NCBI GenBank assembly: GCA_015655445.1
Contig: JAATFA010000032.1
Span: 1-54,171, forward strand
Length of the DNA: 54,171 nucleotides
From: Actinomycetales bacterium
GTDB lineage: Bacteria; Actinomycetota; Actinomycetes; Actinomycetales; Microbacteriaceae
Direction: 5' to 3'
Shown piece after piece: positions 8,490-17,239 of the stretch. The first letter of the stretch is position 1; each line of letters begins with the position of its first letter. Under the pieces are notes generated by a model. The model searched no databases. It saw only the letters and a program-made list of their open reading frames with translations, and was not told where the DNA came from. Both the position numbers and the translations under genes were made by a program.

Positions 8490-11400
8490 TCAGCTCACCA
8501 GCTTCCACGGTCCCGACGGGTCGCCGGGCTCCTGGTCGCGGGTCCACCACCTGGCCTCGTAGACGTGGCCGTCGACCGACACCCGGTCGCCGGCGACATA
8601 GACGCCCGTCGAGGTCCAGGCCGCGGGGCTGCCGTCCGCCGGCGGCTTCGCGACCTCGGTCCACGGGCCATTCGGGTCGCCCGGCCTCTGGTCGCGGGTA
8701 TACCACTGCGCCTTCCACGTCCTGCCGTCGTAGATCACGACGTCGCCGACATCGAAGATCCGGGATGCCGTCCAGATCGCGATGCCCTCGTCGGTCGTGG
8801 CGATCTCCTGCCACGGTCCGTCGGGATCGCCCGGCTTCTGGCTCTGCGTCCAGTAGGAGGCGAGGTACAGCTTGCCGTCGAGAGTCACCTCGTCGCCCGC
8901 GTTGTAGACGAGCGACGGGTCCCACGCCGGACGCAGGTCCCTCGCGGTGGAGATCTCGAGCATGAGCTGGGACGCGGCGGTCGTCAGGCCGGGCGCCTGC
9001 GCGATGAACGCCGTCAGCGTGTCAAGCGCCCCCGCCTTCTTGCCCTGGGAGAGCTGCGTGACGGCTTGGACGAGCTTCGCGGTCAGCTGGGACTTGATCG
9101 ACGCCGAGACGTCGAGCCTCGCGACCGACGCCTTGAGTCCCGCGAGCTCGCTGTCGAATCCGGTGTAGTACCACCCGCTCGAGCCGTCGATGCCGTCGCT
9201 GCCCCCGGTGATCCCGTTGTAGCCGCCCCAGTAGTAGTCGTACGGGCTCTCGGTCCGGTCGTTCGAGACCTTGAGCGCATACGGGTCGGTGTTCAGCTGC
9301 GTCGCGTCGGCGGCCGTGACCGTCGTCGTGCCGTAGAGGAAGTCGCTCAGGTAGCGGCCCTCGGGCGCGGCCGGCGCCGCTCCGTGGGGGTCGCCTGCGG
9401 AGACGTACTTGCCGCTGTTGAACTTGACGTAGTCCGACCCGTGCACTCCGAGGTTGTCGTAGACGCTCTTGGCGATCTCGAGGCTCATGTTGTCGGTGAC
9501 GGCGCCGTCGTTGTAGTCGTTCAGGTTGGTGTCGATGATGATCGCGCGGTCGGGCGCGAGCGTCGCCACCAGGTCAGCCTGGTCGAACGGCAGCCGACTG
9601 TAGTCGCCGTATCCGTACGAGCCGTCCTCGTGCGTGTACTCGTGGCCGTAGGGCAGGAAGTGACGGAACAGCTCGGTCTCGCGCACCCGGTTGTGCCGGT
9701 ACGAGTTGCCGGGGCCCTCCGTGCCGTGCGACACGACCTTGTCGGCGCCCGGGTTGACGTACGCGGTGCCGGTGAAGTCGAACTCCTGGCCCTGCGCGTT
9801 GTACCGCCAGTTCGCCGGGCCGGTCGCGCCGGCGCCGCCCGCGACGACGGCCTTGACGCGGTCGTCGAAGATGGCGGCGACGAACGCCTCCTTGCCGTTG
9901 ATCGAGAAGCCCTTCGTCACCGCGCGGCTCGGGTCGATCCTCGCGGCGAGCGCCGGGTTGGCCTGCACGGCCGCCTGCAACGCGTCGAGGTAGACCGAGA
10001 CCGCTGTCGCATTGGCGATGAGGATGCTCGAGTCGGCCGAGGTGCTGTTCCGCTGGTACGGGAACAGGGTGTCGAACGTGCCGACGCGGTTGGGGTTGCC
10101 CCATGCACCCGCGTCGGTGCGGTTGTCGCCGCCCCAGTTCGGGAACGTGACGTTCGCGATCCCGTTGTCGGTGAAGTTCGTCGAGAAGCCGACGGCCGCC
10201 TTGCCGCCACCAGGCACCGACGCCGGGAGCGTGATCGGGATCGAGATGGTCACCGGCACGCCGCCGTCGAAGTTGCGGTTGGTCGGGACGACCTGCGCCG
10301 TCACTGTCGGATTGCCGGCGCCCGTGTAGGCGTTGCCTGTCACGTTGATCGTGTAGTCGACGCCGAGCTGCGGCTTGTACCCGTACTCGTAGAACTGCGC
10401 GAGCGAGAGCAGCTCCTGCTTGCGCTGCTGCCACTGCGCCGAGTCCGTCACCTGGCCGTTCGTGCCCTTGCTCGGGTCGAAGAAGGTGAAGGCGCTCGGC
10501 AGGGTCTGCGTCTCGGGCAGGTCGTGCGGGTCGGGATACGTCGTGTCGCCCCACCGGAGGCCGGCGAACGCCGCGGTGACCTCCTTGACGGCGGCCTCCT
10601 TCTGCGCACGCGTGGCCGTCGCGCTGTCCTTGATCTCGAGGTATGCGGCCTTCGCGGCGACCATCCGATCCTTGGACGCCGGGGTCCACACTGCGCTGTC
10701 GTCGCCGTCGTCGGTGGGCGCGGTGCCATTGCCGGAGCCACCGGGGTTCGACTTCGAGTCCCAGAACCGGATGTCCTCGTCTGCGCTCCACCCGCTGTAG
10801 GCGAACGGCGTGGTGCCGTCCCAGTCGGCGAGCGTCACGACGCCCCAGTCCCGGTTGCGCACCCGCTCGGAGTTCGGCAGGTTCGAACCGCCCTCCTGAC
10901 CGGCGAAGTACTGCGTCTTGCTCCAGTACGTGAACGAGTGGCCCTGGTCGTAGGCTCCGACCTCGAGGCCGATCTGCGTGCCGTTCTCGAGCCGGCGATC
11001 CGGCTGGTCGCCCCAGCCCTCCAGCTGCAGGGCGAACTCGTAGGTGTAGTTGACGCCGGAGCCCGCGGTGTAGCCCGACGACGCGAACGACTTGAGGCGC
11101 GTGGAGTAGTCCTGGTTGGCCGGGTTGAAGAACGACCCGAGCGACGGGATGCCCACGTTGTTGAACGACGTCACCGACGTGAGACTCGGGTTCGCGCTCA
11201 GAAAGAACGTGCCCTGGGTGTCGGTCTCGAGGCCCCACTGGTCGTTGTAGACGTCCATCGACACGTAGATGCCGTCGGTGTTGGCCGCGTAGCTGCCGGT
11301 GTTCCAGTTCGGCGTCGCGGTGTCGGACTCGGTGCTGTCACCGCTCACCTGCACGAGGCCGTAGAGCACGGGTCCGTCCCACATGAGGCGGAGCGTGCCG

Positions 11401-11771
11401 TCGGTCGTGGCGTCCGGCGCGTCACCGGTCATGCCGGCGTTGAACTTGTGACCGATGGGGTAGCTCGTGGCGGCGTCCCAGGCGGCGTCCTTCACGCCGT
11501 CGACCGTGGGCACGTGCGTTGTGAAGGCAGCGTCCGCCTGCGCGCGATCCGCCTTCACCTTGTAGCTCTGGTTGTTGCCGCCGTCGGGTGAGAAGCGCTC
11601 AAGCACGTTCGTGTTCGTCACGTACTTCTTGTCACCGGGCTGATCGTAGGGATAGCTGTCCGCCGGGCTCGGCGCTGCCGCGGCCGCCGGCGCCACCGCG
11701 CCGACGAGCAGCGTCACCGGAACGAGCACCGCGAGGGACCCGGTCAGTCGTCTCACTGAGACCTCCGTCAT
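8490..11771 (-). CDS. Secreted modular glucuronoyl esterase-like enzyme: CBM9, CE15, three CBM5/12
   Basis: 1093 residues with a Sec signal (about 1-33). Residues about 80-330 look like a CBM9-type module (VPTVDGVKDAAWDAAT). About 405-870 is an alpha/beta-hydrolase domain like CE15 4-O-methyl-glucuronoyl methylesterases: nucleophile Ser623 in GFSINGK, LPFDQADLVATLAPDRAII, and a candidate His796 in GDPHGA. After a helical linker come three tandem chitin-binding-type-3/CBM5-12 modules at 949-998, 999-1050 and 1051-1093, each with AGD/VGD, an aromatic run such as WYTRDQ, and PGDPxGPW. CE15 enzymes cut lignin-glucuronoxylan esters (family knowledge). The usual GCSRxGK is GFSINGK here, so the exact ester is uncertain. 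Own promoter-operator at 11915-11962. The long reading frame on the opposite strand is a GC artefact. Confidence 0.87.
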   Translation of the reverse strand: MTEVSVRRLTGSLAVLVPVTLLVGAVAPAAAAAPSPADSYPYDQPGDKKYVTNTNVLERFSPDGGNNQSYKVKADRAQADAAFTTHVPTVDGVKDAAWDAATSYPIGHKFNAGMTGDAPDATTDGTLRLMWDGPVLYGLVQVSGDSTESDTATPNWNTGSYAANTDGIYVSMDVYNDQWGLETDTQGTFFLSANPSLTSVTSFNNVGIPSLGSFFNPANQDYSTRLKSFASSGYTAGSGVNYTYEFALQLEGWGDQPDRRLENGTQIGLEVGAYDQGHSFTYWSKTQYFAGQEGGSNLPNSERVRNRDWGVVTLADWDGTTPFAYSGWSADEDIRFWDSKSNPGGSGNGTAPTDDGDDSAVWTPASKDRMVAAKAAYLEIKDSATATRAQKEAAVKEVTAAFAGLRWGDTTYPDPHDLPETQTLPSAFTFFDPSKGTNGQVTDSAQWQQRKQELLSLAQFYEYGYKPQLGVDYTINVTGNAYTGAGNPTVTAQVVPTNRNFDGGVPVTISIPITLPASVPGGGKAAVGFSTNFTDNGIANVTFPNWGGDNRTDAGAWGNPNRVGTFDTLFPYQRNSTSADSSILIANATAVSVYLDALQAAVQANPALAARIDPSRAVTKGFSINGKEAFVAAIFDDRVKAVVAGGAGATGPANWRYNAQGQEFDFTGTAYVNPGADKVVSHGTEGPGNSYRHNRVRETELFRHFLPYGHEYTHEDGSYGYGDYSRLPFDQADLVATLAPDRAIIIDTNLNDYNDGAVTDNMSLEIAKSVYDNLGVHGSDYVKFNSGKYVSAGDPHGAAPAAPEGRYLSDFLYGTTTVTAADATQLNTDPYALKVSNDRTESPYDYYWGGYNGITGGSDGIDGSSGWYYTGFDSELAGLKASVARLDVSASIKSQLTAKLVQAVTQLSQGKKAGALDTLTAFIAQAPGLTTAASQLMLEISTARDLRPAWDPSLVYNAGDEVTLDGKLYLASYWTQSQKPGDPDGPWQEIATTDEGIAIWTASRIFDVGDVVIYDGRTWKAQWYTRDQRPGDPNGPWTEVAKPPADGSPAAWTSTGVYVAGDRVSVDGHVYEARWWTRDQEPGDPSGPWKLVS

Positions 11772-11914
11772 TCGTCACCATCGACGCCGGGCGCGCGGGC
11801 GCACTCGACTGCGGGAACCCCAGCCGTTCGCCACGGTCCACCGCTTCGTGGGCCTGGGCATCCGCCCGATGCCGTTCCCGTCGAGTTGCATCGGAGCGGC
11901 GGATCAGCCGTTCT

Positions 11915-11962
11915 GTGAAACCGCTTTCTCGGAAGCTAGCACCGCCAGGGATCCGGCGTCAA
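11915..11962 (-). promoter_or_regulatory. Promoter with LacI-type operator for the esterase gene
   Basis: On the minus strand TTGACG (11962-11957) and TAGCTT (11938-11933) are 18 nt apart, and the operator GAGAAAGCGGTTTCAC (11930-11915) follows at once. This is the same layout as at 289-334 and 1410-1458. The leader of about 145 nt (11772-11914) contains no gene that I can support. Confidence 0.75.
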
Positions 11963-12000
11963 CGACGCTTCACGAAGTGATCGGCCACGGCCCCGCGCAA

Positions 12001-12120
12001 GCGTCCCCCACATGCTGCGGCACTACTGCGCGTCGCAGTAGCTTCGCGCCGGCATCCGATCGATCGGGTAGCCGAATGGCTGGGCGACGACCCGCGCGCG
12101 GTGCTCAAGGTGCACGAAGG
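12001..12120 (+). pseudogene. Tyrosine integrase fragment 1 (degraded)
   Basis: Read with one frame change, the translation gives PHMLRHYCASQ, a stop, then HPIDRVAEWLGDDPRAVLKV. This is the C-terminal HxxR box (PHMLRH) and following helix of phage/island tyrosine recombinases. It has an in-frame TAG, a frame change at about 12050, and no upstream catalytic half. It lies about 330-450 nt from the 3' end of tRNA-Ser(GCT). Confidence 0.7.
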
Positions 12121-12189
12121 CGATCGAAAGCTCGGTTTCCTGACTTCTGCGCGACGGTTAGAGTCAAAGTCCCCGCTCCGGCGCCGCCC

Positions 12190-12345
12190 CAACCTGGCTG
12201 CGCCTTGGCACGCCCGTCCACGAGGTTGCGGAGTACCTGGGCGACGAGACGCGCGCCGTGCTCGCGGTCTACCCGCACGTCCTCAGAGAAGGACAGCGCT
12301 GCGACCACGCGCGCCGCTCGGCCGCCGCCGAGAGCTTCGGCATCC
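12190..12345 (+). pseudogene. Tyrosine integrase fragment 2 (degraded)
   Basis: One frame reads TWLRLGTPVHEVAEYLGDE then TRAVLAVYPHVLREGQRCD. This is the same extreme C-terminal segment as fragment 1 but better kept, including the YPHV position of the catalytic tyrosine. The R-H-R part is missing. Two non-identical C-termini in tandem suggest two separate integrations at the neighbouring tRNA, each later eroded. The rest of 11963-12449 holds nothing else I can support. Confidence 0.72.
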
Positions 12346-12449
12346 ACGGGGTCACCTGGTGGTCACCCAGCGCGACCCGAGCATCGGATGCTGACCCTGG
12401 CGCCCTCCCGAGGAGCCCCAAGAAACGGGCTCTGACCGGGGAGTTCTTG

Positions 12450-12538
12450 CGGAGACGGAGGGATTTGAACCCTCGGTCCCCCGGAGGGGACTCCACCTTA
12501 GCAGGGTGGTGCACTCGACCGGACTATGCGACGTCTCC
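12450..12538 (-). tRNA. tRNA-Ser(GCT)
   Basis: A class II tRNA of about 89 nt. The acceptor arm GGAGACG (12538-12532) pairs with CGTCTCC (12457-12451), with a G discriminator at 12450. The anticodon loop CTGCTAA gives GCT (serine AGC/AGU codons). A long variable arm and the T-loop GGTTCAAATCC are present. No CCA is encoded. Its 3' end faces the integrase remnants and region A. Confidence 0.95.
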
Positions 12539-12649
12539 CGGATGCTCGACCATCATAGCGCCCGCCCCGGCGCCCGGCCGAGGCCGGGACCCTTCGGGCG
12601 TCCGCCGGGCCGGCGAGAGCGACCACGGCTCCGCGGAACTGTCCACAGA

Positions 12650-12691
12650 GGGGGACGAGGCATTGTCCCCCTTATGGCGGACATGTAGAGT
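12650..12691 (+). promoter_or_regulatory. Promoter and overlapping inverted repeat for the surface-protein gene
   Basis: TTGTCC (12663-12668), 17 nt, TAGAGT (12686-12691). An inverted repeat GGGGGAC (12650-12656) / GTCCCCC (12665-12671) overlaps the -35 and could be an operator. The leader to the ATG at 12787 is about 90 nt and can form a small hairpin (ATGCGT/ACGCAT at about 12713-12728). Confidence 0.6.
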
Positions 12692-12786
12692 CGGGGGCGG
12701 CGCTCGAGCCCATGCGTACCCGACGCATGGCGCTGACGGGATTGCCCGAAGCCCTGCGCCCACTTACCCCACGAGGTCGCTTACCC

Positions 12787-15651
12787 ATGTCTGCTTTCAG
12801 ACCTGTCCTCGCGCGCCGTCATCGCGCCCGACATCGCAAGTCCGCACGAATCGTCCTCTCCACCCTCGCCACGACCGCGAGCGCCGGCCTCGTCATGGCG
12901 GGGCTCGGCATCGCCGGAACGGCGCTCAGCGCGAGCGCCGGCGCGCCCGAGAACCCCCTCGCCGGCAACCACGGCTTCACCGTGCTCACCGAGGGCGACA
13001 CGACCTTCGACAGCACGAGCGAGACGGAGGGCGCGTGGGCCGTCGGCGGCGACCTCGCCGAGACCGGAGGCAAATACTCGCTCATCGCGAGCGGCCACAT
13101 GCCCTCCGCGGACCTCCCCGTCGTCGACGGCGCCCGCACCCGCCTGCTCGTGGGCGGCTCGATCGCGATCCCGAGCGGAGAGAACTCGGAGCGGCTGAAC
13201 GTCGCGCCGGGCGACGGCGGCACGAACCTCGTCGTCGGGTCGAGCGCCCCCGCCTACAAGACCTACGCGAACGGACGGGTGAGCACGAGCGCGAACGGCG
13301 CGTACATCGTGCCGAGCCTCACGACGCCGATCTCCGACGGCGCCGCGTTCGCGACGAAGCCGAGTGCCTTCTCCGGCACGTTCGGCAGCTCGACGTTCAC
13401 CGCATACCGCACCCTCTCGAGCGAGCTCGCCAAGGCGACCGGCACGGTGACGAGCACGTCCGACGCGCGACTCACGCTCACCCCCGGCACGCTCAACGTC
13501 TGGAACGTGAGCGAGAGCGAGCTGTCGGCGCTGCAGAGCCACGACATCGTCTTCGCGTCGGCGAAGCCGAACGCGACGACTCCGCTCGTGATCAACCTGC
13601 CCGCGGGCGCCTCGACGTTCTCCAACCCCAAGTTCGCTGCCGACCAGAGCACGGTCGGACAGTACGTGCTGTGGAACTACGCGGCGTCCGGGAGCTTCAC
13701 GCTCACCGGCAGCAACCTCATGAGCGGCTCGATCCTTGCGCCGAACGCGGACTTCACCTTCGACAAGTCGACGCCCATGGAGGGCCAGTTCGTCTTCAAG
13801 AGCGCGACGGTCACCAACAGCGGCGAGATCCACCACGTGCCGTTCGTGCCGACGCTCACCCCTCCCGCTCCCCCGGCGACGTGCGTGAGCGACGTCGCCT
13901 GGTCCTACACGTGGGACGCGTCCACCGGCACGGGCACCGTGACCGCGACGTCGAGGAGCGGCGCGACCGGCACGCTGTGCGCCCCGCTGTACGTGCGCGC
14001 CACGAGCTGGACCTACGAGGCGCCGCTGCAGTCGACGAGCCCCTCGTGGCCGCAGAACGACGCGCGCTGGAACGACTCCACGGTGAGCACGACCGGATCG
14101 CATTCCTTCCAGGTGCCGGGCTCGTCATGCGGACAGGATGACGTCTACGCCTCGTTCGCGGGCGTCGACAGCCTCGCGCTGCCGTCCACGCTCACGGGAC
14201 CGGGCGCACCGTCCGAGCCGCCCTTCCTCTCCAGCACGGTGAGGACGGGCACGGGCGGCCCGACCTACGCGACCGATGACGTCGCGGCGTGCCCGACGAC
14301 GCTCACGGTCGCCAAGACCGCGGTCGCGAGCGGCACGACGACGCCCGTGTCGAGCGTCGAGGTGGGCCAGTCCTTCGACTACGCGATCGACGTCGCCAAC
14401 AGCGGCGACGCGCCCGCGAAGTCGGTGGAGGTCACCGACACCATCCCCGCCGACCTCACGGTCGGGAGCCTGCCCGCGTCCGAGACGGGCGACTCGTCGA
14501 GCAGCGGATGGAGCTGCTCGGTCGCGGATCACGACCTCGACTGCACGCTCCGCGCCCCGCTCGCCGCGGGGACGCACGCGGCCCTCATCCGCGTGCCGGT
14601 GACGGTGCGCGCAACGGACGACACGTCGATCGCGAACACGGCGAAGGTGTGCGCCTCCAACGCCCCGTGCGCGACCGACGACGCGACCGTCACCCTCGTG
14701 CGGGCGGGCCTGTCGATCGTCAAGGACGCGTCCACGGGCAGCACCGAGCGCGGCGGCACGTACGCGTACACGATCACGGTCACCAACACGGGCGCGGGCA
14801 CTGCGCACGGGGTCGACGTGACCGACACGCTCGCGTCCGACCTCACGCCCGGCACGCCGAGCGTCGACGACCCCGCGTGGGCCTGCACGATCAGCGGGCG
14901 CGCGCTCGACTGCGCTCCTGCCGACGGCACCCTCGCGGCGGGCCACCGGGTCGTCATCACGGTTCCCGTGACGGTCTCGACGAAGGCGACGGCGAGCACG
15001 ATCTCGAACACCGCGAAGGTGTGCGCGACCGACGTGACCCCGTGCGTGACGGGCTCGACGGACGTGCCGGTGCTCTACCCCCGGATCGCGATCGACAAGA
15101 ACGCGAGCGTGAGCACGGCGAACCCGGGTGACGGCTACGACTACACGCTGTCCGTCTCCAACCCGGGCACGGGCCCCGCGAACCCGGTGATGGTGACCGA
15201 CGACCTGCCCGCGGGCCTCACCGCGGCGGGCGCGCCGAGCGCCGATGGGTGGACCGTGGAGCCGATCACGACGCCGGGCCACTACCGGTTCGTCCTCGAC
15301 GGCCCGCTCGCCGCGGGCGCGACCGCCCCGCTCATCACGATCCCCGTGAAGGTCGCGGCGAGCGTGGCGACGAGCGCGATCGTCAACGACGCGAAGGCGT
15401 GCGCGGACAACGCGATCAACGGCTGCGCGACGGACGAGGTCACCGTCACCGTGCCGCCCGTCGTGCCGACGCCCACGCCCACGGCGCCCACGCCTGCGTC
15501 GCACACGCCCACGGCGCCCACGTCGGCGGCCCTCGCATCGACGGGCGTGAACGTGCTGCCGATCGCGGCGACCGCCGGGGGCGTGCTCGTGCTCGGCCTC
15601 GGGATCCTGCTGCTCAGCCGCGCGCGTCGCTCCTCGCGCCGTGACGGCTGA
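12787..15651 (+). CDS. Cell-wall anchored surface protein: choice-of-anchor A domain, three DUF11 repeats, LAxTG signal
   Basis: 954 residues. A long basic signal peptide ends near residue 48 (ALSASA). Residues about 52-360 match the choice-of-anchor A domain (PLAGNHGFTVLTEGDTTF, EGAWAVGGDLA, GSILAPNADFTF). Three DUF11/isopeptide-like Ig repeats follow (each with VTDTIPADLT- or VTDDLPAGLT-type motifs and NTAKVCA), then a Pro/Thr linker and LASTG at about 916, a hydrophobic helix and a basic tail. LAxTG fits class E sortases of high-GC actinobacteria (family knowledge). The ATG at 12787 has GAGGT 9 nt upstream; an in-frame ATG at 12712 lies about 15 nt from the expected transcript start without a ribosome site. 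Adhesion or biofilm role is inferred. Confidence 0.88.
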   Translation: MSAFRPVLARRHRARHRKSARIVLSTLATTASAGLVMAGLGIAGTALSASAGAPENPLAGNHGFTVLTEGDTTFDSTSETEGAWAVGGDLAETGGKYSLIASGHMPSADLPVVDGARTRLLVGGSIAIPSGENSERLNVAPGDGGTNLVVGSSAPAYKTYANGRVSTSANGAYIVPSLTTPISDGAAFATKPSAFSGTFGSSTFTAYRTLSSELAKATGTVTSTSDARLTLTPGTLNVWNVSESELSALQSHDIVFASAKPNATTPLVINLPAGASTFSNPKFAADQSTVGQYVLWNYAASGSFTLTGSNLMSGSILAPNADFTFDKSTPMEGQFVFKSATVTNSGEIHHVPFVPTLTPPAPPATCVSDVAWSYTWDASTGTGTVTATSRSGATGTLCAPLYVRATSWTYEAPLQSTSPSWPQNDARWNDSTVSTTGSHSFQVPGSSCGQDDVYASFAGVDSLALPSTLTGPGAPSEPPFLSSTVRTGTGGPTYATDDVAACPTTLTVAKTAVASGTTTPVSSVEVGQSFDYAIDVANSGDAPAKSVEVTDTIPADLTVGSLPASETGDSSSSGWSCSVADHDLDCTLRAPLAAGTHAALIRVPVTVRATDDTSIANTAKVCASNAPCATDDATVTLVRAGLSIVKDASTGSTERGGTYAYTITVTNTGAGTAHGVDVTDTLASDLTPGTPSVDDPAWACTISGRALDCAPADGTLAAGHRVVITVPVTVSTKATASTISNTAKVCATDVTPCVTGSTDVPVLYPRIAIDKNASVSTANPGDGYDYTLSVSNPGTGPANPVMVTDDLPAGLTAAGAPSADGWTVEPITTPGHYRFVLDGPLAAGATAPLITIPVKVAASVATSAIVNDAKACADNAINGCATDEVTVTVPPVVPTPTPTAPTPASHTPTAPTSAALASTGVNVLPIAATAGGVLVLGLGILLLSRARRSSRRDG

Positions 15652-15667
15652 CCGGCCGCACCCCTGA

Positions 15668-15707
15668 ACGATCGGCCCCGGCCTCCTCGGAGGCCGGGGC
15701 CGATCGT
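15668..15707. terminator. Bidirectional terminator hairpin
   Basis: A near 18-bp perfect stem (15668-15685 with 15690-15707) closed by a CTCG tetraloop, between the convergent surface-protein gene and the LCP gene. Confidence 0.82.
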
Positions 15708-15742
15708 CGTCGGCGCCCTTCGAGCTGCTCGAGCACGCGCGC

Positions 15743-15770
15743 GCACCCCCTCGCCGCCGCGAGGGGGTGC
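15743..15770 (-). terminator. Hairpin at the end of the first LCP gene
   Basis: Arms 15743-15754 and 15759-15770 are perfect 12-nt complements with a CGCC loop, beginning 1 nt after the stop codon of the LCP gene. Confidence 0.7.
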
Positions 15771-15771
15771 C

Positions 15772-17034
15772 TCAGTTCGCCTCCGAGCACGTGCGATCCG
15801 CGGCCGTCTGCCCCTTCAGGCCCGGGATCGTGTCGATCGTGGACGACGGGACGGGCGTGCCCGTCCCGTCGTCGGGACCCGTCTCGCTCGGGCCGGGCGT
15901 CGAGGCCGGCGCGCTCGACGTCGGGGAGGGCGGCGCATCGGGGTCGGGCACGGCGCCCGCGCGCAGGCTGTCCGGGCCGAGGACGAACGGCTCGTCGTCG
16001 ACGATGTGCTGGTCGAGCGCGCGCGCCGCCGACGAGATCGGCACGACCCGGTTGACATCGAAGGGCGCGTTCGCGACGGGGTACTGCACGAACACGACGC
16101 GATCGAGCGGGATGTCCTTGATCGCGAGGGCGATCGCGGCGAGCGTGTCGAGCCGCGAGAAGTTCTGCGAGAGCACCATGTTCCGGGTCGCGACCGTCGC
16201 GATCTCGTACACGGTGCGGAGGTCGCCGAGCGTGTCCGAGCTCCGCAGCGTGCGCACGAGCGACGAGAGGAACACCTGCTGCGAGCTGATGCGCCCGAGG
16301 TCGCTTCCGTCCCCGACGCCGTGGCGCGTGCGGAGGAACGCGAGGGCCTGCTCGCCCTGCAGCATGTGCTCGCCCGCCGTCGGCAGGTCGAGGCCGGACC
16401 GACGGTCGACGATCGGCGCGGTCGTGCACACGGGCACGCCGCCGACGGCGTTCGAGAGCTCGACGACCCCGCGGAAGGTGATGAGCCCGGCGAACTGGAT
16501 GTCGATCCCGGTGAGCGCGGTCACCGTGTCGACGACGCACGAGAGGCCGCCGCGGTAGAGCGTCGTGTTGATGGGCGCCGCGGAGAGAGCCGAGAGCTTC
16601 GAGCCCGTCGTCGGGCTCGTGCACTGCGGGACCGGCACGATGAGGTCGCGCGGCAGGCTCACCGCGACGGCGCTCGTGTGGTCGTGCGAGACGTGCAGCA
16701 GGATGTTAACGTCGTTGAGGTTGTCGCCGTCGTCGGGACCGCCGAGGCCGCCCTGGTCGAGCCGCGTGTCGCTGCCGACGAGGAGGATCGTGAACCCGCC
16801 CGGCATCGCCCCGATGTCCGGCGGCGGGCCCTCGATGTCGCTCTCGATCGCGACCGTCTTGATGCTGCTGTGCAGCTTGGTGAGCGCGACGCCCACGACC
16901 GTGACGCCGCTCACGACGACGACCGCGGCGACGATGAGGACGCTCGTGAGCACGACGAGCACGGGCCGCGAGCGCGGGAGCCGCCCGTGCCGCGCCACCG
17001 GACCCGCCGCCCCCCGGCGTGCGCGTCTGCTCAT
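15772..17034 (-). CDS. LytR-CpsA-Psr (LCP) family cell-wall glycopolymer transferase, copy 1
   Basis: 420 residues: a basic cytoplasmic tail, one transmembrane helix (about 26-50) and an extracellular LCP domain (about 70-340). LCP marks are FTILLVGSDTR, LNDVNILLHVS, AVSLPRDLIVPVP, and FLRTRHGVGDGSDLGRISSQQ with the conserved Arg residues. The family transfers polyprenyl-phosphate-linked polymers to peptidoglycan. A Pro/Ser/Thr-rich stretch (about 350-400) leads to a short C-terminus with one Cys. It is close in sequence and layout to copy 2 (17240-18505), so this is a tandem duplication with tRNA-Ser(TGA) between the copies. The ATG at 17034 follows a run of Arg/Cys-rich out-of-family codons. 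Confidence 0.92.
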   Translation of the reverse strand: MSRRARRGAAGPVARHGRLPRSRPVLVVLTSVLIVAAVVVVSGVTVVGVALTKLHSSIKTVAIESDIEGPPPDIGAMPGGFTILLVGSDTRLDQGGLGGPDDGDNLNDVNILLHVSHDHTSAVAVSLPRDLIVPVPQCTSPTTGSKLSALSAAPINTTLYRGGLSCVVDTVTALTGIDIQFAGLITFRGVVELSNAVGGVPVCTTAPIVDRRSGLDLPTAGEHMLQGEQALAFLRTRHGVGDGSDLGRISSQQVFLSSLVRTLRSSDTLGDLRTVYEIATVATRNMVLSQNFSRLDTLAAIALAIKDIPLDRVVFVQYPVANAPFDVNRVVPISSAARALDQHIVDDEPFVLGPDSLRAGAVPDPDAPPSPTSSAPASTPGPSETGPDDGTGTPVPSSTIDTIPGLKGQTAADRTCSEAN

Positions 17035-17059
17035 CCCGACCCTTCGTCCCGGGTGCCAG

Positions 17060-17144
17060 CGGAGGGCGTGGGATTCGAACCCACGGGACATCTCTGCCCA
17101 CTGGTTTTCAAGACCAGCTCCATCGGCCGCTCGGACAGCCCTCC
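17060..17144 (-). tRNA. tRNA-Ser(TGA)
   Basis: A class II tRNA of 85 nt. The acceptor GGAGGGC (17144-17138) pairs with GCCCTCC (17067-17061). The anticodon loop CTTGAAA gives TGA. It has a long variable arm and the T-loop GGTTCGAATCC. It lies between two LCP paralogues in the same direction. Confidence 0.95.
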
Positions 17145-17239
17145 AAGAGGTGAACGCGCCGAGTGTATCCGATCGCGCCCGCCGACCCGGGCAGCCGCAC
17201 ACGCCTGCCCCTCGAAGAGGGGGCGCCAAGCCGGCGGCG

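Noticed and set aside
8367-11591. A 1074-codon open frame on the plus strand opposite the esterase gene
   Set aside because: Arg/Val/Asp-rich translation with no domain; the typical shadow of a GC-rich gene. The minus-strand frame has a signal peptide and clear domains.
12639-12648. CTGTCCACAG as a DnaA box or replication origin
   Set aside because: One near-match only, with no cluster of boxes and no dnaA/dnaN/gyrase genes nearby.
12258-14141. A long plus-strand frame starting MLAVYPHVL and containing LRRRRDLNPRSPGG
   Set aside because: It runs from the integrase remnant through the tRNA antisense and into another frame of the surface-protein gene; the RRRRDLNPR peptide is a well-known artefact of translating a tRNA complement.
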